NCBI GenBank assembly: GCA_023055425.1
Contig: JALGPY010000013.1
Coordinates: forward strand, 13,863,735 to 13,927,734
Length of the DNA stretch: 64,000 nt
Reading direction: 5' to 3'
Source: Linanthus parryae
Lineage: Eukaryota > Streptophyta > Magnoliopsida > Ericales > Polemoniaceae
Shown in pieces: positions 10,356 through 20,904 of the stretch. The notes beneath the pieces are model-generated. The model searched no databases. It worked only from the letters and a program-made list of their open reading frames with translations, and was not told the origin of the DNA. Within the stretch, counting starts at the first letter, position 1. Every line of letters begins with the position of its first letter. A program made the translations under genes and the position numbers.

Positions 10356-12130
10356 TCATTTCTTCTTTGATGTTTGGCCTTTCTCTGAGCCTTCTCCAAC
10401 TTCTTCATCACTTTCAGCATCATCAGCAGACTGATTTTCATCTTGTTCAGCTTCCACTTCAGCAACAACTTCCTCAATGATCCCATCCACCTTCTTGTTT
10501 TTAACCTGCACTGAGTCACCCTCTGTAGTTGCATTAACACATGTGTCTTCACCAGCTTCTTCTTCATCAGTTTTCTCATATAGATCCTTTGAAGTGAGTA
10601 CCACTGGAATTGGCTTCTTTTTCTTCTTCAAGAAATCACCTAGCCTTTCATCTGAGTCAATACTGGTGTCATGAATAGTAGCAGAAGGGATCTTTCCAAG
10701 TTCAAACATTTGATGACAACATCCAGTTTGCCATTCATCACATTCATCAAACCCTTGAACTGATTAAATTCAGAAGATATATCAAATAGCCTTTGTCTGA
10801 GATCTTCAATCTCAACCTGTCGATCTTAAAATTTCTCAACCAACAAAGAGTAATCCTCATTTGCTTGTCCTTTTGCTGATGTAGCCCCCTTTGGTTTAAC
10901 AAACTCCTTCTCCTCAAGCTCAGCCTATGAAAACTCTGAATAGAACTTCCAATGACCTTTTCTTGTATGAACCACTCCAATCCTCTGTAAAGCAGTTTCA
11001 TCAATCAACCCAAAATCTCCAGTAATCTTTTCCTCTCCTTTCACGGGTACCTCAAAATGCTCAATGAAAAGAGGTAATAGGTTGGCATAGGGAAGAGGAT
11101 GGTTTCTAGTTCTAGTAGCACAGTAGATCATATGCTCCATAACCACTGTTGGCAAGTCTATCTCAAACCCTTGACATATCAGGTACATTAGGATGAGAAA
11201 TTTATCAGTAACCATCTCTCTTGAGTTTTCCCTAGGAACAACACTCCTCATCAGAATTGTAAACAAAATCTTAGCTTCACAGTTGAGCACACAGAGTGTC
11301 AACTGTGGACCAGAGGGAACACCATCAATGAAAAACATAGCTTTGGCCTTTTCTAGACACTGCTTCCTATCAGGATAATCACCAACATTATACTTCTTAG
11401 GAATGCCCAAGACTTTGGCAAAAGTCCTATGATCTAGCCTCAAGTTTATCCCAGCCACCTTAGAAGTTAACACCAATTTATCATCTCCTTCTTGAACCAG
11501 ATTCAGATAAAATAACCTAGTTAACCTAGGATAAGCTTTTGAATTAGGATTTAACACCTTCCAAACTACAGGATCCCTTAACTTCCTCATACAATCAATA
11601 TCCAATTTATCCAATAATTCTTCAGAAACCATACTACAAAAAGCAACCTTAGAAGAAGCATATCCTTGCATCCAAACAGTCCTAACTTCAGAACTAACAA
11701 ACCAATCTGAAGGAAGTGCATTTTTACCTTGATAACCCTTTTTGATTGCAGCAGCAACTTGCTTAACCCTTGTTTTCTTCTCATTGGGTTTGTCCCTCAC
11801 TTGTTCTCCTTCAGTTGACTTCATCTTGCTTTCCTTAGCAGATTTCCCCTTTTCTTCTTCACCAGCCTTTTTCTTCTCTCCCCCTTTCTTCTTGTGTGAC
11901 CAAGGTTGATCACCACCCTGAGTCTCTGTCTCCTTCTGCGGATCAATACTTGAACCTTCATGTCCCTTTTATTTTCTGATCTTCTTTACAGGAGGAGTGT
12001 CCTCATGCAAACTTTGAGTGTTCTCTGAATCCGAATTAGAGATCACAATTTTCTCGTTCTTGTTTGCCCTCTTCTTAGATCTTCCAGAAGGCTTTCCCTG
12101 TTGTTGAATCCTGGCTGATTTGCGCTCCAT
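10356..12130 (-). pseudogene. ORF3 (env-like position) of element C
   Basis: This frame of about 590 codons lies behind pol. ATG at 12130 gives MERKSARIQQQGKPSGRSKK, a basic, serine-rich N-terminus. The best-preserved part is 11824-10925 (299 codons). It includes DWFVSSEVRTVW, AYPRLTRLFYLNLVQEG, SKVAGINLRLDHRTFAKVLG and GFEIDLPTVVMEHMIY, features I associate with a plant-transposon-associated domain of unknown function. The C-terminus (10709-10356) is very acidic and ends GQTSKKK. I see no signal peptide or membrane-spanning segment, so an envelope role is not supported by sequence. In-frame stops near 11969 and 10925, plus a probable frameshift near 10720, break it. Element A has a more decayed copy at 1949-4446. 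Confidence 0.8.
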
Positions 12131-12565
12131 TGTGGGTTTATGGTGTTGAGAAGATAACGCGATTGAGAGAAATAGAGAGAGAGCAGAGAGACGTAGAGAA
12201 TTGAGAGAGAATGAAGAAGAATAAGCCCTGACTTTCAGCTTAAGTAAGTTGAAAGAATGAGTCGTAATAGGACTCTACTGAAATCAACATGCAAAAAGAA
12301 TCTTTGAAAATATTTTAGAAAATTCTCTGAGTAATTCAAACGTTATACACTTATCTAAAGAGATAAGATATAATATTTGATAATCTATTTTTTTTAAAAA
12401 AATTTACAGATGTTTCAAGACCTGGAGAACAATCTCAAGGCCTTGAGATTTTCTGCAATTCTAGAAATTTCAAAGCTTTGAACTATACTTTCAAGGCTTT
12501 GGAAAGTATAATCTCAAGGCTTTGAGATTTCACCACATAAACATAAGTAAGTACCAATACTCCCC
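12131..12565 (-). other. Element C spacer between pol and ORF3
   Basis: This noncoding 435-bp stretch has a GA-rich leader just ahead of ORF3 (about 12170-12215). It also carries several TCAARGCYTTGA near-palindromes near 12434, 12472, 12492 and 12512. The matching spacer in element A holds the (GA)n microsatellite. A subgenomic promoter for ORF3 could lie here, but nothing specific shows it. Confidence 0.55.
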
Positions 12566-15500
12566 CTAAACCAATGCATCCTTGTTTAACATACCCAATT
12601 CAAGCCTTAGGGATGAAAACCTATCATCTGGCAGAGGTTTAGTGAAAATATCAGCAATCTGCATTGAAGTAGAAATAAAAGATAGAACAACATCACCTTG
12701 TTCTGCATGATCTCTAAGGAAGTGATGTCTCGCATCTACGTGCTTGGTTCTTGAGTGCTGGACTGGATCTTAGAGATTGAAATAGCACTTGTGCTGTCAC
12801 AATGAATAGGAACATTTCTGAAATTATAGCCAAGATCTCTAAGTTGCTGTGCAATCCATAACACTTGTGAACAGCAAGCTCCAGTTGCAATGCGTTCAGC
12901 TTCTGCAGTTGATAATGCTACAGAATTATGCTTCTTAGAATGCCAACTGACCAGTGAAGATCCAAGAAATTGGCAACATCCAGAAGTACTCTTCCTATCT
13001 ACTTTATATTCTGCAAATCTGCATCTGAATAGCCACTCAACATAAAATTATATCTCCTTGGATACCCCAAGTCTCTGGTTCCATTCAAATATCTAAAAAT
13101 TCATTTGACAGCAGTTAAATGACTTTCCTTAGGATATGCTTGAAATCTAGCACACATACAAACACTGAACATAATATTAGGTCTACTAGCAGTTAAATAC
13201 AAAAGAGATCCAATCATACCTCTATATTCCTTTTCATTCACACTCTTACCATTTGAATCCTTGTCTAATGAGAGTGATGAACTCATAAGATTTTTAAGCA
13301 CCTTGGACTGTGATATATTGTAATTTTTCAATAAGTCCTTGGTATACTTTACTTGATGTACAAATATTCCTTTCTTCATCTGTAAAATATGAAGTTCAGG
13401 AAAGAAATTCAGTTCTCCCATTAAGCTCATCTCAAACTCACTGCACATCAGACTAGATAACTCTTTTGAAAGAGCATCATTAGTAGCACCAAACAAAATA
13501 TCATCCACATAGATCTCAACTACTAACAAATCACTTTCATGATGTTTAATAAAAAAAAGTTTTATCAACTAGACCTCTCTTGAAATTGTTGTCAAGTAAA
13601 AATTTTGAAAGTCTATCATACCAAGCCCTTGGAGCTTGTTTTAACCCATAAAGAGCTTTTTCTAGTTTGTTAACATGATCAGGAAAGTTTTCATCTTCAA
13701 AACCAGGAGGTTGTGCTACAAAAACATCTTCTTGTAAATAACCATTCAGAAAAGCACATTTGACATCCATTTGATAAAGCTTTATGTGATTGTGAGATGC
13801 AAATGCAAGAAGTATTCTAATAGCTTCTAACCTGGCAACATGAGCAAAAGTCTCCTCCTAGTCTATACCTTCTTCCTGATTGTATCCCTGTGCCACAAGT
13901 CTGACTTTGTTCCTTACCACCTTGCCATTCTCATCAAGCTTATTTCTGAACACCCATCTGGTTCCTATAACTGATTTTTCTTTTGGTCTTGGAACCAGAT
14001 TCCATACCTGGTTTCTTTCAAATTCATTCAGCTCACTTTGCATTGCAATGATCTAGTCTGCATCTTCAAGTGCTTCCTTGGTATTCTTAGGCTCAATCAA
14101 TGATACAAAGGAACTAAAAGCACACAAGTTATTCAACTGTCCTCTTTTCTGAGTTCCAGTTGATGGATCAGATATGATATTGTCAGCTGGATGATCTGCA
14201 AGATACTTAAACTTCTTTCTTGGTATCCAGGAATATAATCCTTCAAGGATTTGAGTTCTTGAAACAGTAGAGGGAGCATCATAGAAAGTTTCAGTTTCTG
14301 TCTCAAGGCTTTGAGATTTTGGTTCTGCAGGGGGTTCAAGGCCTTCAGATTCTACTGATTGATTATGCACTTTAGTTTTGCCTTTGCCCTCTTTCATAGC
14401 ATCATCATCAGACTCATGCTTGTTCAAATTTAGATCTGCAAAACATTCACTCAGAGAATCCTCAGTACTTTCATCAAAAAACACATTTTTCTATTGTAAA
14501 TTCTATAAGCTTTGCTAGTTTGAGAATATCCAAGAAATACACCTTCATCACTTCTAGCATTAAATTTACCAAGATTGTCTCTACCATTATTATGCACAAA
14601 ACAGATACAACCAAAAGGTTTTAAATAAGAAACACTAGGCTTCCTACCTTTAAACAATTCATAAGGAGTCTTTTTCAAAATAGGTCTAATCAAGCATCTA
14701 TTTGGCACATAATTGGCAGTATTAACAGCTTCTTCCCACAAGAACTTTGGCAAATTACTTTCAAGTAGCATGGTTGTAGACATATCCTCAAGTGTCCTAT
14801 TTTACCTTTCAACTACTCCATTTTACTGTGGAGTTCTAGGTGAAGAAAATTTATGTGATATGCCATGCTTTGTACAAAATAAATCAAATTCAAGTTGATC
14901 AAATTCCCTATCATGATCACTTCTAATGGATGCAAAAGGTAAATTTTTCATAGTTTGAAGCTCTTTGCACAGTCTAGAAAATTCAAATAAGGCTTCAATT
15001 TTGTCTCTAATGAACATCACCCAAGTAAATCTAGAATAATCATCTACTATAACAAGCATGTACTTATTACCTTTTGGGGTCTGAACACTCATAAGACCAC
15101 AAAAGTCCATATGCAAGAGTTCTAAGGGTCTAGAAGAAATTACAAAGTTCTTTGGCTTGAATGAGCTTCTGGTTTGTTTACCTTGTACACATGCCTTGCA
15201 AACCTCATCATCTGAAATTTTTTGTGATGTTAATCCTCTTACCAAATCCTTTGAGATGAGTTTATTCAAGGTGTGTATGCTAATATGCCCAAGATTTCTA
15301 TGCCAAAGCTTTGAATCTTCATTCAAGGCCTTGAGGCATTTTAACTTGTCACCTGCAACACTGTTAGTACTCATAGCATATAGATTATATAATCTAGGAG
15401 GAGTGAGTATGCAATCTCCAGATTTCTCATCTTGCACCACACATTTCTCCTTGTCAAATATAGCTTTATAACCTTTATCACATAACTGAGAGATACTAAG

Positions 15501-15759
15501 CAGATTATATTTAACTCCATCCACAAGATAAACATCAGAGATAGAGTTGGCAGAACGATTACCAATACTACATATACCAATAATATTGCATTTTACTTTG
15601 TCACCAAGTGTGATTGTTCCTCCAGATTTTTCTTGTAAGCTCAGTAAAGAGAGATTTCGTTCCAATCATATGTCTGGAACAGCCACTGTCTAATATCCAT
15701 TTCTGATCTTTCAAGGCCTTGGTGACATCCTGCAAAAGTAAATCATTGCCTCAACAGGC
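12566..15759 (-). pseudogene. pol of element C: protease, integrase, reverse transcriptase, RNase H
   Basis: Minus-strand order is as follows. The protease has active-site motif LDSGCSRHM near 15690. The GAG-pre-integrase region has the zinc-binding pattern KLWHRNLGHISIHTLNKL and then CKACVQGKQ (15330-15180). The integrase core has HMDFCGLMSV, VIVDDYSRFTWVMF (near 15050) and a region around 14850. The IN-RT linker has the acidic SQSLETE stretch. RT has DVKCAFLNGYLQEDVF (13770), GLKQAPRAWYDRL and YVDDILFGA (near 13500). RNase H follows (WHSKKHNSVALSTAEAE near 12920), ending LGMLNKDALV at the stop 12566-12568. Frameshifts near 14820, 14460, 13860, 13560 and 13100 prevent one continuous protein. 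The linker copies of TCAARGCYTTGA are read as SQSLE; other copies are read as KAL. Confidence 0.93.
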
Positions 15760-17617
15760 TGTTAGACCGAGTGCAGAACTTTGATTCATACTTAGAATCA
15801 GCCATGTTTGGTGGTCTGATTCCTTTTGGAACCCAAATCTGCCTAACCTGTCCCTTAAGCTGATAAGGATAAGTATTCCTCATAATGTGAGGTTCTGATC
15901 TTCTGAAGGGACAAGTTAATCTGATATGACCAATTTTTTCACAGTAATGACACTATGGAGAATGTCTGCTACCAGATTTGACAAAAGTAGTTTGGCTTTT
16001 CTTTGGAAAATTTGGATTAAACCAATCCCACTTTTATGCATTGATTTTAGACTTCCTCCAAGAATGAGATTTAGATTATATTCTGAGCCTGTAAAACTGG
16101 CTAGGACCTTTTTAGACTCTTGAAGTTTCTCAGTCAAAGAACAGATTTGTTGTTCTAAATCCTCAGAATGAGTCTTTATATCAGCATATCTTTCAGTTAA
16201 AAGAGTGTTTCGATCAACAATCTCTTTTATCTGTGCCTTTAAGGCTTTGAACCTGCTGTCCAAGGCCTTGAAGTCCTTTTCAATTTTTGTCTTAGAAACA
16301 TCAACAGTTTTGTTGGTAAAAAATAGGTCCAGGTTTTCTTTTACCTGCTCATGAATCTTAATCTTTAAAGAAGAAATCTCATTTCTATAACTTTCCTCAT
16401 TTAAAAACATACTCTTGAGAATTTCAGGAAGTACATCAGAAGGACTAGCAAGAAGGTTTTTTACCATTTCCTCAATATGTCTGTCTGATGACTTTTCTTC
16501 ATCATGTTTAGCCATGAAGCACAAATTTGCTTGATCTTCTTCTGTGTCTGAGTCACTTGATGAATCAGAATCACTCCAAGAAGCCATCATGACTTTCTTC
16601 CTTCTGTTATCACTGTCTTTATTTTGGAAGTTCCTGTTCTTCTTCTTTTGTGGACAATCCCTTACTAAATGATCTGCATCACCACACTCAAAACAATTCA
16701 TTACTTTAGTTTTATGTAACTATGATGAAGACTTGCCTTTGTAGTTCTTGCTGCTTGAAGGTCTTGATCTCTCTCTGTTGTAGTCCCTGTTACCAGAGTT
16801 TGTTTTCTTCTTGAGAATCATGTCAAAGGCCTTGGAGATCAATGCTAAAGCCTCTTCATCATCATGCTCATCTTCAGTCTCAAGGCTTTGAGATCTTTCA
16901 TTTTCTTTAGCCTTGAGTGCTAAGTTCTTGATGTTTTCACTCAGATCACCTTCTAAATCCTTCATAGACATTTCATGAGTGAGTAGCTTTCCTTGTAGAT
17001 CATCTAGCTGAAGAAGACTTAGGTCCTGAGCTTCCTCAACAGCTGTTTTCTTTGTCTCCCACTTGGCTTTTGGCAAGCTTCTCAGAATTTTCCTGACCTT
17101 TTCTTCATTTGGAAACTTCTTTCCCAATTACTCCAAATTATTCACCACATCAGTGAATCTTTTGAACATCTCCTTAATGGTCTCATATGAGTTCATCTTG
17201 AACAGCTCATATTGCCTCAGAAGTATGTTGATTTTGGTCTGTTTAACCTGGCTTGTCGCTTCATATGTCACAACCAGTTTGTCCCATACTTCTTTGGAAC
17301 TTTTGCAATTTGACACTCTGTTGAACTCCTCTGCATTAAGAGCGCAATATAAAAGATTCATAGCCTTGTAATTTTTTTAATACCTTTTCTAGTTCAGTAA
17401 CAGATAGATTTTCCTCAGACTTGATGCATCTAACTCCATCTATGGTAGTGTAATACTCATGAGGACCATTCTGAACTATTGACCACAGTTCCATGTCTTG
17501 ATCTATGATGAACATCTTCATCAATGCGTTCCAGTGCATGAAGTTATCACCACAGAACAATGGAGGTTTGTTTGCGGCATTTCCTTGTGTGAATACACCA
17601 TCGCCTAGATTACTCAT
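15760..17617 (-). pseudogene. gag of element C, long Gag with two CCHC knuckles
   Basis: The ATG at 17617 (MSNLGDG) is the best start; an upstream in-frame GTG at 17623 is not a likely start. The N-terminal half is a UBN2-type capsid region with NFMHWNALMKMFIIDQDMELW, KSSKEVWDKLVVTYE and EKVRKILRSLPKAKWE. Next comes an acidic linker with SQSLETEDEHDDEEALALIS. A first zinc knuckle, CFECGDADHLVRDC, lies near 16690. A coiled-coil-like stretch (about 16390-16100) has repeated FKALDSRFKALKA. A second knuckle, CHYCEKIGHIRLTC, lies near 15950. Frameshift near 17350 and stops near 17125 and 16715 break it. The double knuckle and large size fit Sirevirus Gag. Confidence 0.9.
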
Positions 17618-17653
17618 AGTCACAAGATTTTTAGATCTATATTAGTGACCCAA

Positions 17654-17665
17654 GCTCTGATACCA
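17654..17665 (-). other. Primer binding site of element C
   Basis: The minus strand reads TGGTATCAGAGC, the standard match to plant initiator-Met tRNA used by many Ty1/copia elements. It sits two bases inside the 5' LTR end. Confidence 0.95.
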
Positions 17666-17667
17666 AT

Positions 17668-19154
17668 TGAAAGTTTGTTATGTAGACTAAATACAGGACC
17701 AAAATACTCTAGAAGGGGGGGGGGTTGAATAGAGTATGAAAACTTTTTGCTAAACACAAATTTTAACTAATTAACTATGTGAGAATCTCAAATCTCAAGG
17801 CCTTGAGATTTTAGAAAACAGTCAGAAACTTTCAAAGGCAAAAAAGAAAGCTTCAAGGCCTTGAACTTTAACCAGTTCTGAATAGTTTATAAACCCTAGT
17901 TTGGTTTGAGTTGTGTGCAATAGAAAATAACAAAACTGTAAAGTAAAGAACACAAGGCAATTTACACAGTTCAGTCCCAATGGACCTAATCTCTGCCTGA
18001 GGGATCTAATCCCACTAGGATTGGGCAAACACTTCTTATTACTCACACAGAAACAGCCCTAGATCTTCAAGCCTATGTGAATGCCCTTACACCTATACAG
18101 CTTGTTGTTCCAAACCTATCTAGTATCAGCTACTAACTGTTGAGCTAACAAGAACCTCATTTTGTTCTCTTGAACAGCCAACCACTAGGTTTAGTGAGGT
18201 TTTAGATATACAAAAGATAAGCTGATTACAAGACAGAAGAAGAACACAATAAAAGAATAAGCTTGTGAATGCCTGGATGTGTTCTTCAGGAAACTAGAAT
18301 GATTGATCTTCTGAAAACTGGAATTGAAGCCTGAATGTCTGTGTGTTTGAATGTTTGATCTCCCACGAATACTTCACACCTCTCTCAGTTCTCTGCAAGC
18401 TTCCTCTTCTTTCAATATTCAAACCAGTCTTATATCCACTCACTACAACTCAATGAGAGATTTTAGCATCTCAGTTCCCGCAAATACTCATCCCTTCCAA
18501 CTACAATTCAAACAGATTTGAGTAGATATCCGTTGGAGTTTGTTGAGATTGCATTTGCACGTTTAACAAACCTGCAACAACATTAAAACATAGCAACAAA
18601 AAAATGCAGAAATATAACAGCACTAAGTCTGTTTGGGTTTCCAATTTCCGAATAAAAACTGGATGAGTGAATAAATCAATAATCTGATTAACTTCTGAAA
18701 CATACAACTCATGATAAACTAGTTTAAGACTTTTAGAAGTCATGAAACAATCATAATAATAATAAAGATCAAACCCTGCAAGAAAGAATCAAATTAAGTC
18801 TGTAAAGCTGTCAGCAGCTCAAGCCACATCTCAAGGCCTTGAAGCTCTGAACATGCTTCACAGTCTTTCAAAGTTGAAACCAGAAATCTATGATTCTCTA
18901 TGATCAGGATATCTGCAATTGTGATAGATATATAGAGAATACAAAACATAAGTATTTGCAGCAAATCTCTGATCTTAATTATCAGATAGCCAATCTGCAA
19001 TACAAGATTGTTAGAACTTTCAGCATAATAAAGCTACTCTCAAGGCTTTGAAGCTATCTCAAGGCCTTGGAGCCTCATAAATACTTTGTCTTTTTTCTTT
19101 CATCACTCAAAACAGTTACTTCTCAAAACACACTTAAAGGTCTTTGAGTCAACA
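17668..19154 (-). repeat. 5' LTR of element C
   Basis: This 1487-bp LTR pairs with 8454-9941. It runs TGTTGAC...CTTTCA on the minus strand. The ATACTCTA/TAGAGTAT stem-loop lies at 17704-17737, and its G run is longer than in the other copy. Palindromes of the TCAAGGCCTTGA type occur near 17797, 17854, 18832 and 19058. An open frame starting at 19144 and running out of the LTR into B is not credible. Confidence 0.95.
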
Positions 19155-19159
19155 TAGAG
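19155..19159. repeat. Target-site duplication of element C, right copy
   Basis: TAGAG matches 8449-8453. Confidence 0.9.
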
Positions 19160-20904
19160 TTTTTAACGGAATCGGGGTGAAGTTGCTATTTTCCAAACAT
19201 TTAGAGATGAACTGGGGGTATTTTCAAACATATCAGCAAACTTGTGGGGGCCGAAGTGCATTTTCTTCGAACAACTCAGCAGCACCAGGCGTCTCTCACC
19301 TTCCTCGCGACGGAACCAAATCCAGACACCATGAAAGCTTCACCGAAGCTTCTTCGAAGGCCACCCCAACCTCGTCTCTTCACCAATTCAGTCCCAACCG
19401 ATCTCAAAATCATCCCCAGCCCATCTCCTATCCATTGCACCCATTAATTCGGCCCAAAACGAAAAGAACAAGAAAGCCCCAAATCGCTAAGGTTCTTGAG
19501 AGCTGCTACAAATAGACGATAGAGAGCATTTGAGTTCAATTGGAGGGTTGAGATCATCTCTTGGAGGCTACGCAATCCCTTACCCACTGACTATAAGAGC
19601 CAAAGTTTAAGAAGAATTTCTCTCTCACACCTTCGGTCCACAGTACTCCTTTGTTTTGGGTTCGTCCTTCTCCTCTCTCTCTCTCTCTCTCTGATTTCTC
19701 TCCGTTTTTGGGTTATTCTTGAAGCCAAGAACAGAGGAAAAGGAAGAGATAGAGAGAGGAGTCTAATTTGTGATTCGGTTTTGGGTCTGTAGTGCACTGA
19801 TTTATGCTCTGTTTTGGATCTTTTCTTGAGCTCTGTTTCTGCTCTGTTCTTGGTGCAGTAGCAGCAGCAGTAGCAGTTGCTTGGTTGATTTGGTAGCTTA
19901 GTTCTTCATCTTCCCCCATTTCCTTGCTTAGTTTTGTATTTAGAGTTGATTATTGCTTAGTTTTGTGTAGTTGAATCAAGTTGTGAGGTTGAATTGGTGA
20001 AAAAAAATGTTGGATTCAAGGATGATGAATGAAATGATATTTCTCTTTATCTATCTTGAATCAATAATTTCTAGCTAATTCAATTGCTTGGGTGATTTGG
20101 GACTATCTAGTGCCCTAATCCTCTTATTGATTCAAGTTGAACTTCAAGGATGAATGGGTTGAATTGGTTCACTTGAATGCTTAATGCAATTTTCGGATTT
20201 ATCTTGTTAAAGTATTTGATGTGAATACTCTTGACTTGTTTAATTTGAAGGCACTTGAGTGAGAGAAACTCGTCAATCCTAACTTCGAGAAATCGAGTTC
20301 TAGATAGGTGATTTGAGTGAGAATGTACAACCCTCATTTGTTGCTTGATCTTTTATGTGGAAACACCAATGTGTGTTTACATATGCTTGATGCTTGAAAC
20401 ACTTGAAATTTGGAGAATCTCATTTGAATAGCCTCTTCAGAGCTTGATTAGCGTGTTAGGATCACACAGTTCATTTGTGGCGAATTGGAATGCAATAAGC
20501 TATCTCTTCTCGACATACTTGTCTTGTGGAATGCTATATGTAAATTGAGAATCGGGCTTGAATCTAATAGGAGGATTGGTGACTAGAGTAACCGATGATC
20601 CCTAGCCCCTCTATACTTGTATTTCACTCATTTCTTAGTTGTTTAGTTTAGCAAACTCTCAAATCTCAACTTGCTCCATCAATTTATTTTGGTGGATTTG
20701 ATAGCTTGACAAGCTCTAAAGTCATTGAGAAATTTGCATTACTTGGTTTAGTTAGTAGCTTAGTTCGTCGTTTTCTACTCGCTATTCTAGTTTAGAAAGT
20801 TATTTTCTAACCCTCCTCTCCTTGTGGATTCGACTCCGGACTTCCGGATATTATTACTTGAGACGATATCCTATACTTGGGATTATTTTTGTCGAACAAA
20901 TATG
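19160..20904. mobile_element. Gypsy-like LTR material B, right segment
   Basis: This continues B on the far side of element C; TTTTTAACGGAATCGGGG joins to the sequence before 8449. It is noncoding, with a CT-rich leader stretch (19660-19700) and a long AT-rich tail. The tail closes with CTTGTGGATTCGACTCCGG and an ACGATATCCTATACTTGGG block (20822-20880), a texture typical of the 3' ends of long gypsy LTRs. A frame at 19144-19515 starts in C's LTR and is not a gene. Whether the two B segments are one LTR or two elements cannot be decided here. Confidence 0.5.

Larger units (their letters stand above)
8454..19154 (-). mobile_element. Element C: near-complete Sirevirus-like Ty1/copia retrotransposon
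   Basis: This 10.7-kb minus-strand element has LTRs of 1488 and 1487 bp with only scattered differences. It has TG...CA ends (minus strand TGTTGAC...CTTTCA), a 5-bp target duplication, an initiator-Met tRNA PBS two bases from the LTR, a PPT and further PPT-like tracts. Gene order is gag, protease, integrase, RT, RNase H, then a separate ORF3. The long Gag with two CCHC knuckles, the ORF3 behind pol and the repeated PPT motifs point to the Sirevirus (Maximus/SIRE) lineage. Several frameshifts and stops break gag, pol and ORF3, so it is probably not autonomous now. It sits inside B, making it the youngest layer of the nest. Confidence 0.93.

Noticed and set aside
10356..12130. Envelope glycoprotein in element C
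   Set aside because: Only the position suggests it. No signal peptide, membrane segment or glycoprotein-like cysteine pattern was seen.
19144..19515. 123-codon plus-strand open frame with Ser/Pro-rich product
   Set aside because: It starts inside the LTR of element C and crosses into B, so it exists only through the insertion. No family features.
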